Source of the DNA: Pseudomonas sp. 6D_7.1_Bac1
GTDB lineage: Bacteria; Pseudomonadota; Gammaproteobacteria; Pseudomonadales; Pseudomonadaceae
Length of the DNA: 64,000 bases
NCBI RefSeq assembly: GCF_025465945.1
Contig: NZ_JANLNW010000074.1
Location: forward strand, 1 to 64,000
Reading direction: 5' to 3'
The notes beneath the pieces were generated by a model, which worked only from the letters and a program-made list of their open reading frames with translations, was not told the origin of the DNA and made no database searches. The position numbers and the translations under genes were made by a program. This document shows, in pieces, positions 15,887 to 23,877 of this stretch (the first letter of the stretch is position 1; the number at the start of each line of letters is the position of its first letter).

Positions 15887-17353
15887 TTACGCGCGCCGCT
15901 TGATCGCAACCTTCGACCAAAGGGTAAAGGCGACTGGTGGGGTCCAGCCTGAGTTCGATGTGTGCTCTTGCAGGCACAGGTACTTATTGCCTTCGTACGT
16001 CACACCATCCTCCTTGCGATACCGGTAGTTCAACTGCCACTCGGGGAACTCTGGATCGGTGACGTCTCCAGCGGTTCGAACGCTCAAGCTCTGGCTCGGC
16101 AGCGACTCTTTTCCCGAAGAGTCTGTTGCCGTGACAAAGTAGCTGTACTGCGTGTTCGACGTTAGACCTGAGTCTTTCAGCGTTAAAGCCGCGGTATGGC
16201 CAATTGGAGTCCCATTGCGGTACAGCGTGTACTTCTCGATCGGACGAGGACCGGCTGAAGCCCCCCAACTCAAGGTCACGCTGATTTCGGTCACGCCCTT
16301 GGCAGACAGGTTTGCAGGAGCCGTTGGCCGATCACCAATACCAGGTTCACCGTGAATCAACGGGGCGTAACGATTGTAGAACTCCCAGTTGTAGGAAACA
16401 TTGTCCCGGCTAGTGCCATCGTCCCAGTTGATCGACCAGGTCATCAGTCCTTTGATGGAGTGGCCGGCAGCATCGAGACGCTTGAAAGCATTCACCACCG
16501 CAGCAGGGTCAATCACATAGCCATTGGCCCCGGCGTCATTGTTGGCCGGTAAGCCAATGACAAATTTGTCCGCGGGAATGGCGATGTAATCCCGAGTACC
16601 CGTTACCAGGCTTTCGGTCAGGTAGTAGAGGAAATCCTCTTTCATCGCGTCATTGTTCTGAGCAATCCAGGCACCTTGACCGCCATTGGCTTCCTGAACC
16701 CAGATCCCGTCGCCACCCTGGTTGTAGTACTGAGGCGCGATGAAGTCGTAGTATCCCTCGAGCGCCTGAATGTAACCAACGTACTTGCCGCCAACCCTGA
16801 GGTAGGGAAACTCGGGCGCCATGCTGATGATGAAATGCTTCCCTTCGCCCCTATAGTGATCCTTCACCAGCTTCAAGGCGGCAGGCAGCACCGTCTTGTT
16901 GTCAGCAAAATCAATGGCGTTTTGCTCGAGGTCGATATCCAGTCCATCGAAACCATAGACCTCAACCAAACGAATGATTTCATTCGCCAGTGGTTGTTCA
17001 TCTCCTTTGTGCAACTCGATATGAGCGTCAGCACCGCCCAACGAAATCAACACAGCCCTTCCCTGGCTGTTCAGCACGCCCACCTGACGGCGAAACTCGT
17101 CATCAGAGAGGTTATAGGGTTTAAAGGTAGGAATGCCCTGGCCTTTCATGAAGGCCACAGCAACAACGTTGTAGTCCTTGGGTACATCCACCAAATCCAG
17201 ATTGGCGAACTGCCCACCTTTATAGCCGTCACCGTGGCCGGCTGGCCAGTTATGCCAGAAACCCATCAGAATTTTTTTATTGGCAATGCTAGGCATCGAA
17301 GATGCTGAATCGCTTACTTTAGATTTTAGCAATGTAAAATCAATCTTAGACAT
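15887..17353 (-). CDS. chiC: GH18 chitinase, ChiC-like, 488 aa
   Basis: Hydrolyses chitin. Domains in order: GH18 catalytic domain (about 25-345) with the catalytic motif DGLDIDLE, one fibronectin type III domain (about 350-440) and a C-terminal CBM5/12 chitin-binding module (about 445-485: WQLNYRYRKEDGVTYEGNKY, NSGWTPP). There is no N-terminal signal peptide, as known for Pseudomonas aeruginosa ChiC, which it also matches in length and domain order; export is non-classical. AAGGAA precedes the ATG. It lies 46 bases behind the LPMO gene and is followed by a terminator, forming a two-gene chitin-degradation operon. Confidence 0.92.
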   Translation of the reverse strand: MSKIDFTLLKSKVSDSASSMPSIANKKILMGFWHNWPAGHGDGYKGGQFANLDLVDVPKDYNVVAVAFMKGQGIPTFKPYNLSDDEFRRQVGVLNSQGRAVLISLGGADAHIELHKGDEQPLANEIIRLVEVYGFDGLDIDLEQNAIDFADNKTVLPAALKLVKDHYRGEGKHFIISMAPEFPYLRVGGKYVGYIQALEGYYDFIAPQYYNQGGDGIWVQEANGGQGAWIAQNNDAMKEDFLYYLTESLVTGTRDYIAIPADKFVIGLPANNDAGANGYVIDPAAVVNAFKRLDAAGHSIKGLMTWSINWDDGTSRDNVSYNWEFYNRYAPLIHGEPGIGDRPTAPANLSAKGVTEISVTLSWGASAGPRPIEKYTLYRNGTPIGHTAALTLKDSGLTSNTQYSYFVTATDSSGKESLPSQSLSVRTAGDVTDPEFPEWQLNYRYRKEDGVTYEGNKYLCLQEHTSNSGWTPPVAFTLWSKVAIKRRA

Positions 17354-17399
17354 TGTTCTATTCCTTCAGAACTGTGCTAGGGCCGTACATGGCCCATCG

Positions 17400-18035
17400 T
17401 TATTTAAAGTTCACGTCAAACGCCTGATAGAACGCATTACCGGTATCAGCAACAACCCAAAGCAAGACAATGACATGATGGCCTTTTTTGCCCTTTGGCA
17501 GTTTCACTTCATGTTCAACTTTCGCCTTCAATTCGGTGGTGTGCTCGTAGTATGGAACCTGAGTATAAAAATCATCAAAGAAGGGCTTTGGCTCAAGCTG
17601 AGCGCGGCTAATACGCTTTTTCGGGTCCCAGCCATCCTTGGTAATAAACCAGCTATACCCCCGAGTCACGTGAGGCATGGTGTATACCCATTTGACATTG
17701 AACGTCTGGCCCGGATCGACATTCAATAGAGGCCAGGTAAATGGGCGATTTAGCTTTTGGCTCATTTCTTCGTTGGTGAAGTTAACGCAATCACGGTCAT
17801 CGGTCCTGCCACCGCTGAGAATATATCCATCAGCCGGCGGTACCAGGCTCGCGACATCAGTCTCATAAGGTTTAGGGAATGGGCCAGCCGTTAAGGACGG
17901 GAAGTTCTTCCCGCCTTCCATTTCATTAGCTTGCCAGTCAAGGATAAGTCCTTCCTGTGTAGCAATCGCAGTACGGCTAGGAGGGGAAATTACATGACCA
18001 TGTTTCAGCTCAGGCTTGGATTCTGGCTTGTTCAT
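17400..18035 (-). CDS. AA10-type lytic polysaccharide monooxygenase (chitin-binding), 211 aa
   Basis: Copper-dependent oxidative cleavage of chitin is expected from the AA10 fold: KHGHVISPPSRT matches the N-terminal HGxVxxPxSR motif, with CVNFT and a later VADTGNAFYQAFDVNF end. The active enzyme needs a free N-terminal His that coordinates copper. Here that His (residue 12) is preceded by a short polar stretch (MNKPESKPELK) and not by a signal peptide, so another processing step or loss of function must be considered. The ATG at 18035 has AGGAG eight bases upstream. First gene of the chitin operon. Confidence 0.85.
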   Translation of the reverse strand: MNKPESKPELKHGHVISPPSRTAIATQEGLILDWQANEMEGGKNFPSLTAGPFPKPYETDVASLVPPADGYILSGGRTDDRDCVNFTNEEMSQKLNRPFTWPLLNVDPGQTFNVKWVYTMPHVTRGYSWFITKDGWDPKKRISRAQLEPKPFFDDFYTQVPYYEHTTELKAKVEHEVKLPKGKKGHHVIVLLWVVADTGNAFYQAFDVNFK

Positions 18036-18044
18036 TACATTCAC

Positions 18045-18463
18045 TCCTTTGATTTATTAATCTCCCTCTTGGGAGAACTCTTAGGCTAGCGCAACACCTT
18101 GGATTGTCCACCATAAAAAATAGATAGGACTACAAAAGTAAAAAAACACAAAAAACCAATTTTTTCCAACACCCACCGCTTCACCTCCTCCACTAAAAAC
18201 AACCGGAAGATGACACTGCTTTTCTACCCGAGACTAACAAACACAGGACTTCCCACCACACATTTTGAAACATTAACCCCCATCAAAATCGACTGACGCT
18301 CGCGCCTGTTCAACCGCCCCGTTCCAGAGAAACAGATATGTAGTACACCTCACCATAATCTGCCACTACCAAACCCGGTAATCATCTATAACCATTTGAC
18401 ATATAAACCAAGGAGCAACATAACTTTAATTCGCGAACAAAATCGATCCGAACGAAGAGTTCA
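18045..18463 (+). other. Intergenic region upstream of the chitin operon
   Basis: About 420 bases, AT-rich with several A and T runs and a TCTCCC/GGGAGA palindrome near 18063-18078. No gene is visible. A degenerate stretch at 18443-18480 (IDPNEEFIKTPE in translation) resembles the 3' end of the small dispersed gene family. The operon promoter should be here. Confidence 0.5.
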
Positions 18464-18636
18464 TCAAGACACCGGAGTGTCCAGTCTGCGGCCAACATAA
18501 CTCAAAACTTCTATTTCGAAAGCTTCGGCATCAGCGAATAAATTTTTATCGTCCGTTGATGCTTCGCTGAAGGACACAGCCGAAGTCGAACATCCCCCAG
18601 CATCGCCACAGTCAAAGCTCCTACAATCAATTTCAT
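18464..18636 (-). pseudogene. Lipoprotein gene with a one-base frameshift in a G tract
   Basis: From the ATG at 18636 (GAGGGA six bases upstream) the frame gives MKLIVGALTVAMLG and then leaves frame. Adding one G to the five-base G tract (complement of 18594-18598) gives MKLIVGALTVAMLGGC, a normal lipoprotein signal with lipobox LGGC, followed by STSAVSFSEASTDDKNLFAD and AFEIEVLSYVGRRL, 57 aa in total. The upstream and downstream frames are both convincing, so a deletion in a homopolymer (mutation, phase variation or sequencing error) separates them. Confidence 0.6.
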
Positions 18637-18765
18637 GTCGTTCCCTCGTTGAGATTTGGCGAGACTGTAGCATTGGGGGCTCGGAAACGAGAAAGCCCGG
18701 CACTAGACTGAGCTTTGAGATGAGTGTGGATCGCTTATCAAGTATTCACTAAAAGGATGAACACA

Positions 18766-19311
18766 ATGAGCCGCACCAGCCATATCCGTCTGATGGCAAC
18801 CTATAACGAGTGGATGAATGCAAAGGTTTATGAGGCGGCCAGGAGCCTGTCTGATGAAGAACTCTCAGCCGACAAAAAAGCATTCTTTGGCTCGATTCTC
18901 GGGACGTTGAACCACGTGACCGCCGGAGACACAGTGTGGCTAAAGCGATTTGCCAAGCATCCAGCGAACCACTCGGCACTGGAGTCGCTGCGGCAGCTTC
19001 CTGATCCGAAAAGCCTCGATCAATTGTTGTTCTCTAATATTCGAGAGCTTTCAGTACATCGAGAGTGGCTCGATCGGATAATCATCGAATGGGCCCTCGC
19101 CATTACAGAACCCGATTTAGACCACACCCTCAATTACACAAGCATGAAGGGAGTACCCGCTGATAAGAGCTTTTATGGTCTGGTCATGCATTTTTTCAAC
19201 CACCAGACGCATCACCGCGGACAAGTTACTACCTTGCTTTCACAATCTGGTGTCGACGTAGGCGATACGGATCTGGTCGTCCTCATTCCATCCGAGTCGC
19301 ACATATTGTAG
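18766..19311 (+). CDS. DinB family protein, 181 aa
   Basis: A four-helix-bundle DinB/YfiT-like putative metalloenzyme. The metal-ligand histidines are visible: LNHVTAGD in the first half and FFNHQTHHRGQV in the second. Some family members are thiol-dependent transferases; most are uncharacterised. The ATG at 18766 has AAAGGA eight bases upstream; an earlier ATG three codons before is overlapped by the ribosome-binding site. Cytoplasmic and monocistronic, with a weak hairpin (19311-19340) after the stop. Confidence 0.88.
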   Translation: MSRTSHIRLMATYNEWMNAKVYEAARSLSDEELSADKKAFFGSILGTLNHVTAGDTVWLKRFAKHPANHSALESLRQLPDPKSLDQLLFSNIRELSVHREWLDRIIIEWALAITEPDLDHTLNYTSMKGVPADKSFYGLVMHFFNHQTHHRGQVTTLLSQSGVDVGDTDLVVLIPSESHIL

Positions 19312-19629
19312 AAAAGCCCGACGCTAGTCTGGGTTTTCTCACGCCTCATCGGGTCAGCGAATCCCGAACGCCAGCAATCGGCCCGAGGCGGCCCCTATGC
19401 CGGGAGCCCGCTATCCATCAACCAGGACATAACGCCAGTTCAAGGCAAGACCTGCACAGTGATGGTCAATTGAAGGAAACGAACTACCCATAAGGTCGAA
19501 AAACGCTATTCGCCACGCCGCAAGGAAGCATCGTGCAAGAGATGCCCCTCAGCCGGTATCAATCCCTGAAACGAAAAAGCCCAGCACTACGCTAGACTCT
19601 TCCCACACACACCAAGGACTGGTCGCCAA
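19312..19629 (+). other. Intergenic region between the DinB and DUF3761 genes
   Basis: About 320 bases. It holds a weak hairpin after the DinB gene (GAAAAGCCC / GGGTTTTC). I see no convincing gene. The start of the DUF3761 gene lies directly after ACCAAGGACTGGTCGCCAA, with AAGGA as a possible ribosome-binding site at a wide distance. Confidence 0.5.
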
Positions 19630-19911
19630 ATGAAACTGGCCTACCTGGCTCTTACTGCCTGCTTGATCTTTCAGCCCGTTTTCGCAAAGTCTGATACCGA
19701 TCCTCAAGCAGTAACCCCTGACGAGTCGCAGCTGATCGAGCATGGCTCGTACATAAATAGCGACGGAAAAACCGTACACAGCCCCGCCCATACAAAATCA
19801 GATCGTGTACCGGAGGGCGCAACCGCCAAGTGTCGCGACAACTCCTACAGTTTTAGCCAGCACCGACGCGGCACGTGCTCACGGCATGGTGGCGTGATGG
19901 CTTGGCTGTAG
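19630..19911 (+). CDS. DUF3761 family exported protein, 93 aa
   Basis: A cleavable signal peptide (MKLAYLALTACLIFQPVFAK) is followed by a polar linker and the DUF3761 signature TAKCRDNSYSFSQHRRGTC with the HGGV end. The two Cys may pair in the periplasm. Function unknown; this domain is common in Pseudomonas and Burkholderia small exported proteins. The sequence after its stop is the start of a 95-base repeat shared with 33321-33414. Confidence 0.82.
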   Translation: MKLAYLALTACLIFQPVFAKSDTDPQAVTPDESQLIEHGSYINSDGKTVHSPAHTKSDRVPEGATAKCRDNSYSFSQHRRGTCSRHGGVMAWL

Positions 19912-20005
19912 ATACGAAAAAGCCCAGCGGTGGGACGGGCTACAACTCTCATTGCTGTTGAATCAAGGTCTTGCAACAACCGATGGCTTACCGCGTAGGT
20001 GTTGC
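19911..20005 (+). repeat. 95-base repeat, copy 1 (with 3' end of the 19963 gene)
   Basis: The sequence from GATACGAAAA to AGGTGTTGC is closely matched at 33321-33414. This copy covers the 3' end of the membrane protein gene at 19963 (HLRGKPSVVARP), so the second copy is a relic of the same gene end. Confidence 0.6.
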
Positions 20006-20478
20006 ACCCAGGACAGCACGGCGAAGAAAACAGCGAATACAAACAACATAACCAAGGTGAATTTGGCGCTCGCATCTGAATTCGACCGTTCCAACTCGAT
20101 GCAACTGGTAGCGCTCGAACAACGCGCAGTGCACAACAGAACGCCGTTGATCTGGCACGTCAGCACGCTTTTCTCAAGATGAGTCAGTTCGATGTTTCGC
20201 CCGCTGACCAGGCCGTCTCTGTTGGTAAAATTGCTCATACCCCCGATATAAAATGCCTGGTAGCGCCCCGTTTCCGGGTTCTTCGTCAGGAGTTTCACAC
20301 CCCCTCCTTTGATAAACTCAGCGTGAACAAAAGTGCCCTTGAAATTCTCGACTGTCTTTCCTTCAAGGCCAAAGTTTGAATCGGATGGGCGCAGCAATGC
20401 GGGTGAGCTGAGCAGACATAGCCCCATGCAGAGTACGGCGAGAAACCCTGATAGATTTAGTGCTTTGTATTTGATCAA
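19963..20478 (-). CDS. Membrane protein, 171 aa
   Basis: Two transmembrane helices, one near each end (SGFLAVLCMGLCLLSSPALL and FTLVMLFVFAVFFAVLSWVQ). Between them is a domain of about 100 residues predicted outside the cytoplasm (NFKGTFVHAEFIKGGGVKLL, FYIGGMSNFTNRDGLVSG, CQINGVLLCTARCSSATSC) with four Cys. The layout recalls E3-ligase-GIDE or DUF-type membrane proteins, but I cannot name a family with confidence. Convergent with the DUF3761 gene. A motif upstream resembles the one before the gene at 10356. Confidence 0.6.
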   Translation of the reverse strand: MIKYKALNLSGFLAVLCMGLCLLSSPALLRPSDSNFGLEGKTVENFKGTFVHAEFIKGGGVKLLTKNPETGRYQAFYIGGMSNFTNRDGLVSGRNIELTHLEKSVLTCQINGVLLCTARCSSATSCIELERSNSDASAKFTLVMLFVFAVFFAVLSWVQHLRGKPSVVARP

Positions 20479-20621
20479 TTCGCATCGCTCAATGTGGATA
20501 GCGGCAATTTACCACTATCCTGCGATAGCGCCATCCCGCCTGTACGAATCCCCAGTAACGCCCTGTCCATCTGAAGTAGTAGCTTTCGGCTATCAATCGA
20601 CCATTCACAGGGACAAGGAAA

Positions 20622-20771
20622 ATGGCGAAACGGATTTCAAAGGCTGAACAGACGATGTATGGCTGGCTGTTCATGATCGCGCTTATCGTGTGCAGCTCAC
20701 CATCCGGAGCGAAGATCGTGGAGAAGAGCCAGTCGGCGAAATCAGGCGCGGGAGCGGGGCTAATTGGGTGA
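20622..20771 (+). CDS. Small membrane protein, 49 aa
   Basis: AAGG lies four bases before the ATG. The protein starts MAKRISKAEQTMYGWLFMIA, has one short hydrophobic segment and a Ser/Ala/Lys/Gly-rich tail. The N-terminus resembles the starts of larger membrane proteins that begin MAKR..AEQ..G, so this could be a truncated gene. On the opposite strand a longer open frame exists but has no support. Confidence 0.4.
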   Translation: MAKRISKAEQTMYGWLFMIALIVCSSPSGAKIVEKSQSAKSGAGAGLIG

Positions 20772-20983
20772 TCGTCGCCTTTATTAAATAAGCCAAGGTC
20801 TTTCGGTGGGTACGGTCGGTTCACGCTCTCACCTTGGGCTTGAAACAGTGAAGTGCCGGTAGCGACAACTGCGGCCGACGGTGAATTGAAATTGCGTAAA
20901 TGCCTGTTAAGGTAATCAAGCCGATGAGTGCACCAACGTGACAGTGAACGGGCAAACCAACTATCCAGGGCAAAGGGAAAAAA

Positions 20984-21514
20984 ATGCAATCGCTACCAGT
21001 CTCCCCGTCAACTATTGGTGAGTCGCTAGAGCTGCGCCCACTAGCAGCTGATGACTTCGAATCGCTGTACAGCGTCGCATCCGATCCCCTGATTTGGGTT
21101 CAGCATCCAAGTCCAATGCGCTATCAAGAACCCGTTTTTCGCGAGTGGTTTAACGAGGCACTTGCTTCAAAGAGCGCACTTATCGTTATCGACCGCAGTA
21201 ACAACCAGGTGATTGGCTCCTCTCGCTACTACGAGTTCGATGAAAAAAAACGAGAAGTAGCTATCGGATATACCTTCCTGGCCCGCGACAAATGGGGAGG
21301 CGGGACTAATAAAGAGTTGAAACATTTAATGCTGACTCATGCATTTCAAATGGTGGACACCGTTTGGTTTCACGTTGATAGTCAGAACATTCGATCTCAG
21401 CGAGCCATGGAAAAAATCGGCGGGTGCCTCTCCCATCGCGCCACTAAACAGCTCACCGATCGCATTCAAGAGTACCTGCTCTACAAGATAGAGAGACCGA
21501 ATCGCTCTGATTGA
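20984..21514 (+). CDS. GNAT-family N-acetyltransferase, 176 aa
   Basis: Transfers an acetyl group from acetyl-CoA. The RimJ/RimL-like layout is visible: LELRPLAADDFESLYSVASD at the start, VIGSSRYYEFDEKKREVAIG (strands 4 and 5), the CoA-binding region LARDKWGGGTNKELKHLML (with G-rich loop), and VDSQNIRSQRAMEKIGG, the typical NxxSxR/AMEKIG signature. The substrate (protein N-terminus, amino sugar or antibiotic) is not predictable. Cytoplasmic and monocistronic. Confidence 0.9.
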   Translation: MQSLPVSPSTIGESLELRPLAADDFESLYSVASDPLIWVQHPSPMRYQEPVFREWFNEALASKSALIVIDRSNNQVIGSSRYYEFDEKKREVAIGYTFLARDKWGGGTNKELKHLMLTHAFQMVDTVWFHVDSQNIRSQRAMEKIGGCLSHRATKQLTDRIQEYLLYKIERPNRSD

Positions 21515-21522
21515 CGCACAAA

Positions 21523-21711
21523 TCAGCCCACCATCCTGGCTGTCTCGCTGTGCGCTTGCCCATGCAGCAGCGCGACGAAAAATCCTCGAGGTAGCCCGGC
21601 TTCACGTGCTGCGCTGATTGCCTTCACCAGAGCTTGGTAAAGCACCGCCAGTGCCTGCGCGATATCAATGCTTACCGGCATTTCGTGGCGGATGCGTGAG
21701 ACGTTACTCAT
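21523..21711 (-). CDS. Small hypothetical protein, 62 aa, prophage-associated type
   Basis: A soluble helical protein (VSIDIAQALAVLYQALVKAI, GLPRGFFVALLHGQAHSETA). The pattern of a helix with conserved LHG-HA end is one I associate with small proteins of Pseudomonas prophages, but I cannot name a function. No strong ribosome-binding site. It begins the prophage-like remnant that runs to tRNA-Leu. Confidence 0.5.
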   Translation of the reverse strand: MSNVSRIRHEMPVSIDIAQALAVLYQALVKAISAAREAGLPRGFFVALLHGQAHSETARMVG

Positions 21712-22031
21712 CGGCTGAATGGATCAGCAGGCTTGGCAATCGAGCGCAGCCGCAGCTGTAGATGCTGGTTCAGCCACTTGATACTCCAGAATTGAAAAAG
21801 CCCCAGCGAATGCCAAGGCGTTGAGTAAGTGCGCATTGGAAGCGCGCGAGGTATAACAACGTGTACGAAAGGCCGGACCGCTGGTCACAAGTTAACTACC
21901 ACCATGAATACAGCTTATACCACTGGTTCAGGCGCCCTCATTTCTCTCGGCCATATCTTCCGGCAGACCTCTCTGAATTCCATGCGCATGGATAAAACCC
22001 ATCTGGGTATGGCTTCGGCCAAGAGGCTCCA

Positions 22032-22259
22032 ATGACCATTCAAATACCTTTTTCGATTCACTACCTTTTCGAGGGTGAGAATAGGCACTTCTATATACTT
22101 GCCTCAAACCTTTCGGACTGCGAAGCCATCCGCCTGGCAGCACAGCACGCCACGGAAAGCTTGCTCGATCGAATAGCACCCGACACACCACGGGATGTTG
22201 CTCAGTTGAAAGCAGAGTTTATGGGGATTACAAAAGTTCGCTGGAACGAGGCTGTTTGA
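22032..22259 (+). CDS. Small hypothetical protein, 75 aa, DUF6555-like
   Basis: Starts MTIQIPFSIHYLFEGENRHF, has a helix (DCEAIRLAAQHA) and ends GITKVRWNEAV. The strand-helix-strand pattern with FxIxY and GIxxVxW resembles the Pseudomonas DUF6555 family; assigned by eye. AAGAGG lies five bases before the ATG. Its ATG overlaps the stop of another short open frame upstream (ATGA), whose reality I could not support. Confidence 0.6.
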   Translation: MTIQIPFSIHYLFEGENRHFYILASNLSDCEAIRLAAQHATESLLDRIAPDTPRDVAQLKAEFMGITKVRWNEAV

Positions 22260-22657
22260 AAAAGCCCATCACGATTGTGAGACCTGTGTTTGTGTGCGGT
22301 CTTCCCCTCCCCACCAAAGACCATCACAAATCAGCCCCCCTTCTGCGCCAGTTCCGCCAATCCGTCTCGCGCCACCGCGAAAGCATCGAGGCGAGTGCGC
22401 GGCGGCTGGTGTTTCGTCGTAGCGCTGCAATACCGGTTTATCAGTGCCCAAGTATTCCAGAAGGCCGCCCTGGCTGGTGCCCCGCCTCGCGAGGCCCGCA
22501 ACGAACCGCCCAGGCATGACCCGGCATAGGAAATCCCCATATAACCCACAGAAAACCAAATCACCCTGCCACTGAGCATTAAGCGCTCGACGGTTACGAA
22601 GCTGGTCATCACCGCGGTGCAGCAGGCACTTCACCAGATCGAAGCGAGAACCTCTAT
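22260..22657 (-). other. Prophage-like remnant region without a firm gene
   Basis: About 400 bases. A minus-strand frame (22331-22612) encodes RVIWFSVGYMGISYAGSCLG and FWNTWALINRYC but has no ribosome-binding site. On the plus strand the last 70 bases encode VTKLVITAVQQALHQIEART before a stop, which looks like a genuine protein end without a start. I read the region as decayed phage DNA. Confidence 0.35.
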
Positions 22658-22963
22658 CTAATCTGAAGTTACCGACTGCCTAGAACGATTTGGCAGGCTG
22701 GCAAATCTCTCTTCAGCGTCGCGATGCAGTAAGGAAACGTTGTAATCGTAGGTCGATATCAACGGCACTGACTCATCATTCCGAGACATATCAAGCCATC
22801 GCCTTGTGCGTTCGACGTCGAAGAATTCGTTCTTTAACGTCATCTTCGCAACAAGGTTCGCTGAGACCCTGAAATGTCCACAACCGGCTGAGCATTTGAC
22901 CTCTGACCAGTCTCCAATTGCGTGAACAGTCCTAGCGGCAGCCTGACAGATTAAGCACTTCAT
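22658..22963 (-). CDS. Hypothetical protein with Cys motifs, 101 aa
   Basis: The N-terminal half has CLIC (Cys3, Cys6) and CSAGCGHF (Cys24, Cys28, His30), an arrangement that could bind zinc, like a short zinc ribbon. The second half is helical and polar (FDVERTRRWLDMSRNDESVP, LLHRDAEERFASLPNRSR). It lies in prophage-like DNA. I do not recognise the family; a nucleic-acid-related role would be speculative. Confidence 0.6.
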   Translation of the reverse strand: MKCLICQAAARTVHAIGDWSEVKCSAGCGHFRVSANLVAKMTLKNEFFDVERTRRWLDMSRNDESVPLISTYDYNVSLLHRDAEERFASLPNRSRQSVTSD

Positions 22964-23023
22964 ATTCGATCTCCATCTCGATGACCTATCAACTGTAGCC
23001 GATCACCGGCCAAGGACATCCCC

Positions 23024-23306
23024 ATGCCCACAAAAAACCGCAAGCCCAAAGGACGCCGAGAAGATCACCGGCTTGCGCCTGGACCGACGCCGGAACTACT
23101 CGATTACCGAAGAGGGTGAAGTCGAGGATATCGGAACCTGCACCATCGATTGTTCGGGCTGCAGCTGCGGGTGTGAGGGTGGTTACAATTGCGGCAACGC
23201 CGGCTGCACCCAGTGCGGCTACACCGGTAAGCGCCGCATCAGCTTCGGTCATCCGCCGACACCCCTGACATCCAAAGCGCTGCGCAAGAGGAAGAGTTCA
23301 CCCTAA
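23024..23306 (+). pseudogene. Cys/Gly-rich phage-type protein gene with a frameshift
   Basis: The frame from ATG 23024 gives MPTKNRKPKGRRE and then stops early in its frame (TGA at about 23117). In the neighbouring frame the reading continues as EKITGLRLDRRRNYSITEEG, then CTIDCSGCSCGCEGGYNCGN and CTQCGYTGKRRISFGHPP to a stop at 23306. The combined protein would be about 93 aa, with eight or more Cys in a dense cluster that could bind zinc. The join needs a one-base change near 23050-23060. A TTG at 23073 is an alternative start for the second part alone. Confidence 0.5.
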
Positions 23307-23511
23307 CCAGCTGCGGCCACTCAGCATGTTTCCTGAAGCACCTGGCAGGGCGAACCGGGAAACCTTACGCGCTCCGTAACGCCGCGTCCCCCGCGCAATT
23401 CTGAACAATTCACAACCTGACAGTCATTACTTTTTTCCAGGCAAAAATAAACCCGCTCGATGGCGGGTGCGTTTTTCGAAGCCGAACTCATGCCGGCGTA
23501 AGGAAGAATCG

Positions 23512-23619
23512 AAAGGCAACATACGCGAAGCCCACGATCAATTGGGACATACCACGGTCGGTATGACAGAGCAGTACATTCGTATGCGCAAAGGCATGAA
23601 AGTAACCCCGACGAAATGA
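23512..23619 (+). pseudogene. C-terminal remnant of a tyrosine integrase
   Basis: Encodes GNIREAHDQLGHTTVGMTEQ followed by YIRMRKGMKVTPTK and a stop. LGHTT..MT..Y is the last part of a phage tyrosine recombinase catalytic domain (HxLGH and the nucleophile Tyr). Upstream the frame has no more integrase. It points at the 3' end of tRNA-Leu, 94 bases away, as expected for an element inserted at that tRNA. Two TTGCGGAA repeats (23634, 23655) lie between. Confidence 0.75.
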
Positions 23620-23712
23620 CCGAAAGCGACGGATTGCGGAAAAGATTTTTTGATTGCGGAAAAAAAAGTTAAGGGCCTGCATGAGGTATCTCACGCAAGC
23701 CCTTGATATTTA

Positions 23713-23799
23713 TGGTGCCCGAAGCCGGAATCGAACCGGCACGTCCTTACGAACGGGGGATTTTAAGTCCCATGCGTCTACCAGTTTCGCCATTCGGGC
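23713..23799 (-). tRNA. tRNA-Leu (anticodon TAA)
   Basis: An 87-base class II tRNA with acceptor GCCCGAA / TTCGGGC, a D arm, anticodon TAA in GGGACTTAAAATCCC, an extra arm, the GGTTCGATTCC T arm and encoded CCA. In E. coli this gene (leuZ) is the last of the glyW-cysT-leuZ operon. Here tRNA-Cys lies 17.6 kb upstream on the same strand, separated by inserted elements. Confidence 0.97.
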
Positions 23800-23877
23800 G
23801 GTAGCGCGGTGAAGCATTCAGGAACGATCGAATTATTAACGATCAACCCTTTTTGATGCTGATGCGACAGGGGGAGG

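Noticed and set aside
20489..20989. Minus-strand open frame of 166 codons
   Set aside because: Overlaps a plus-strand small gene (20622-20771) with a ribosome-binding site and starts inside the promoter area of the acetyltransferase gene. No recognisable features.
21829..22035. Plus-strand open frame overlapping the start of the 22032 gene (ATGA)
   Set aside because: The overlap is suggestive, but the frame has no ribosome-binding site and no protein-like pattern. Left out as unsupported.
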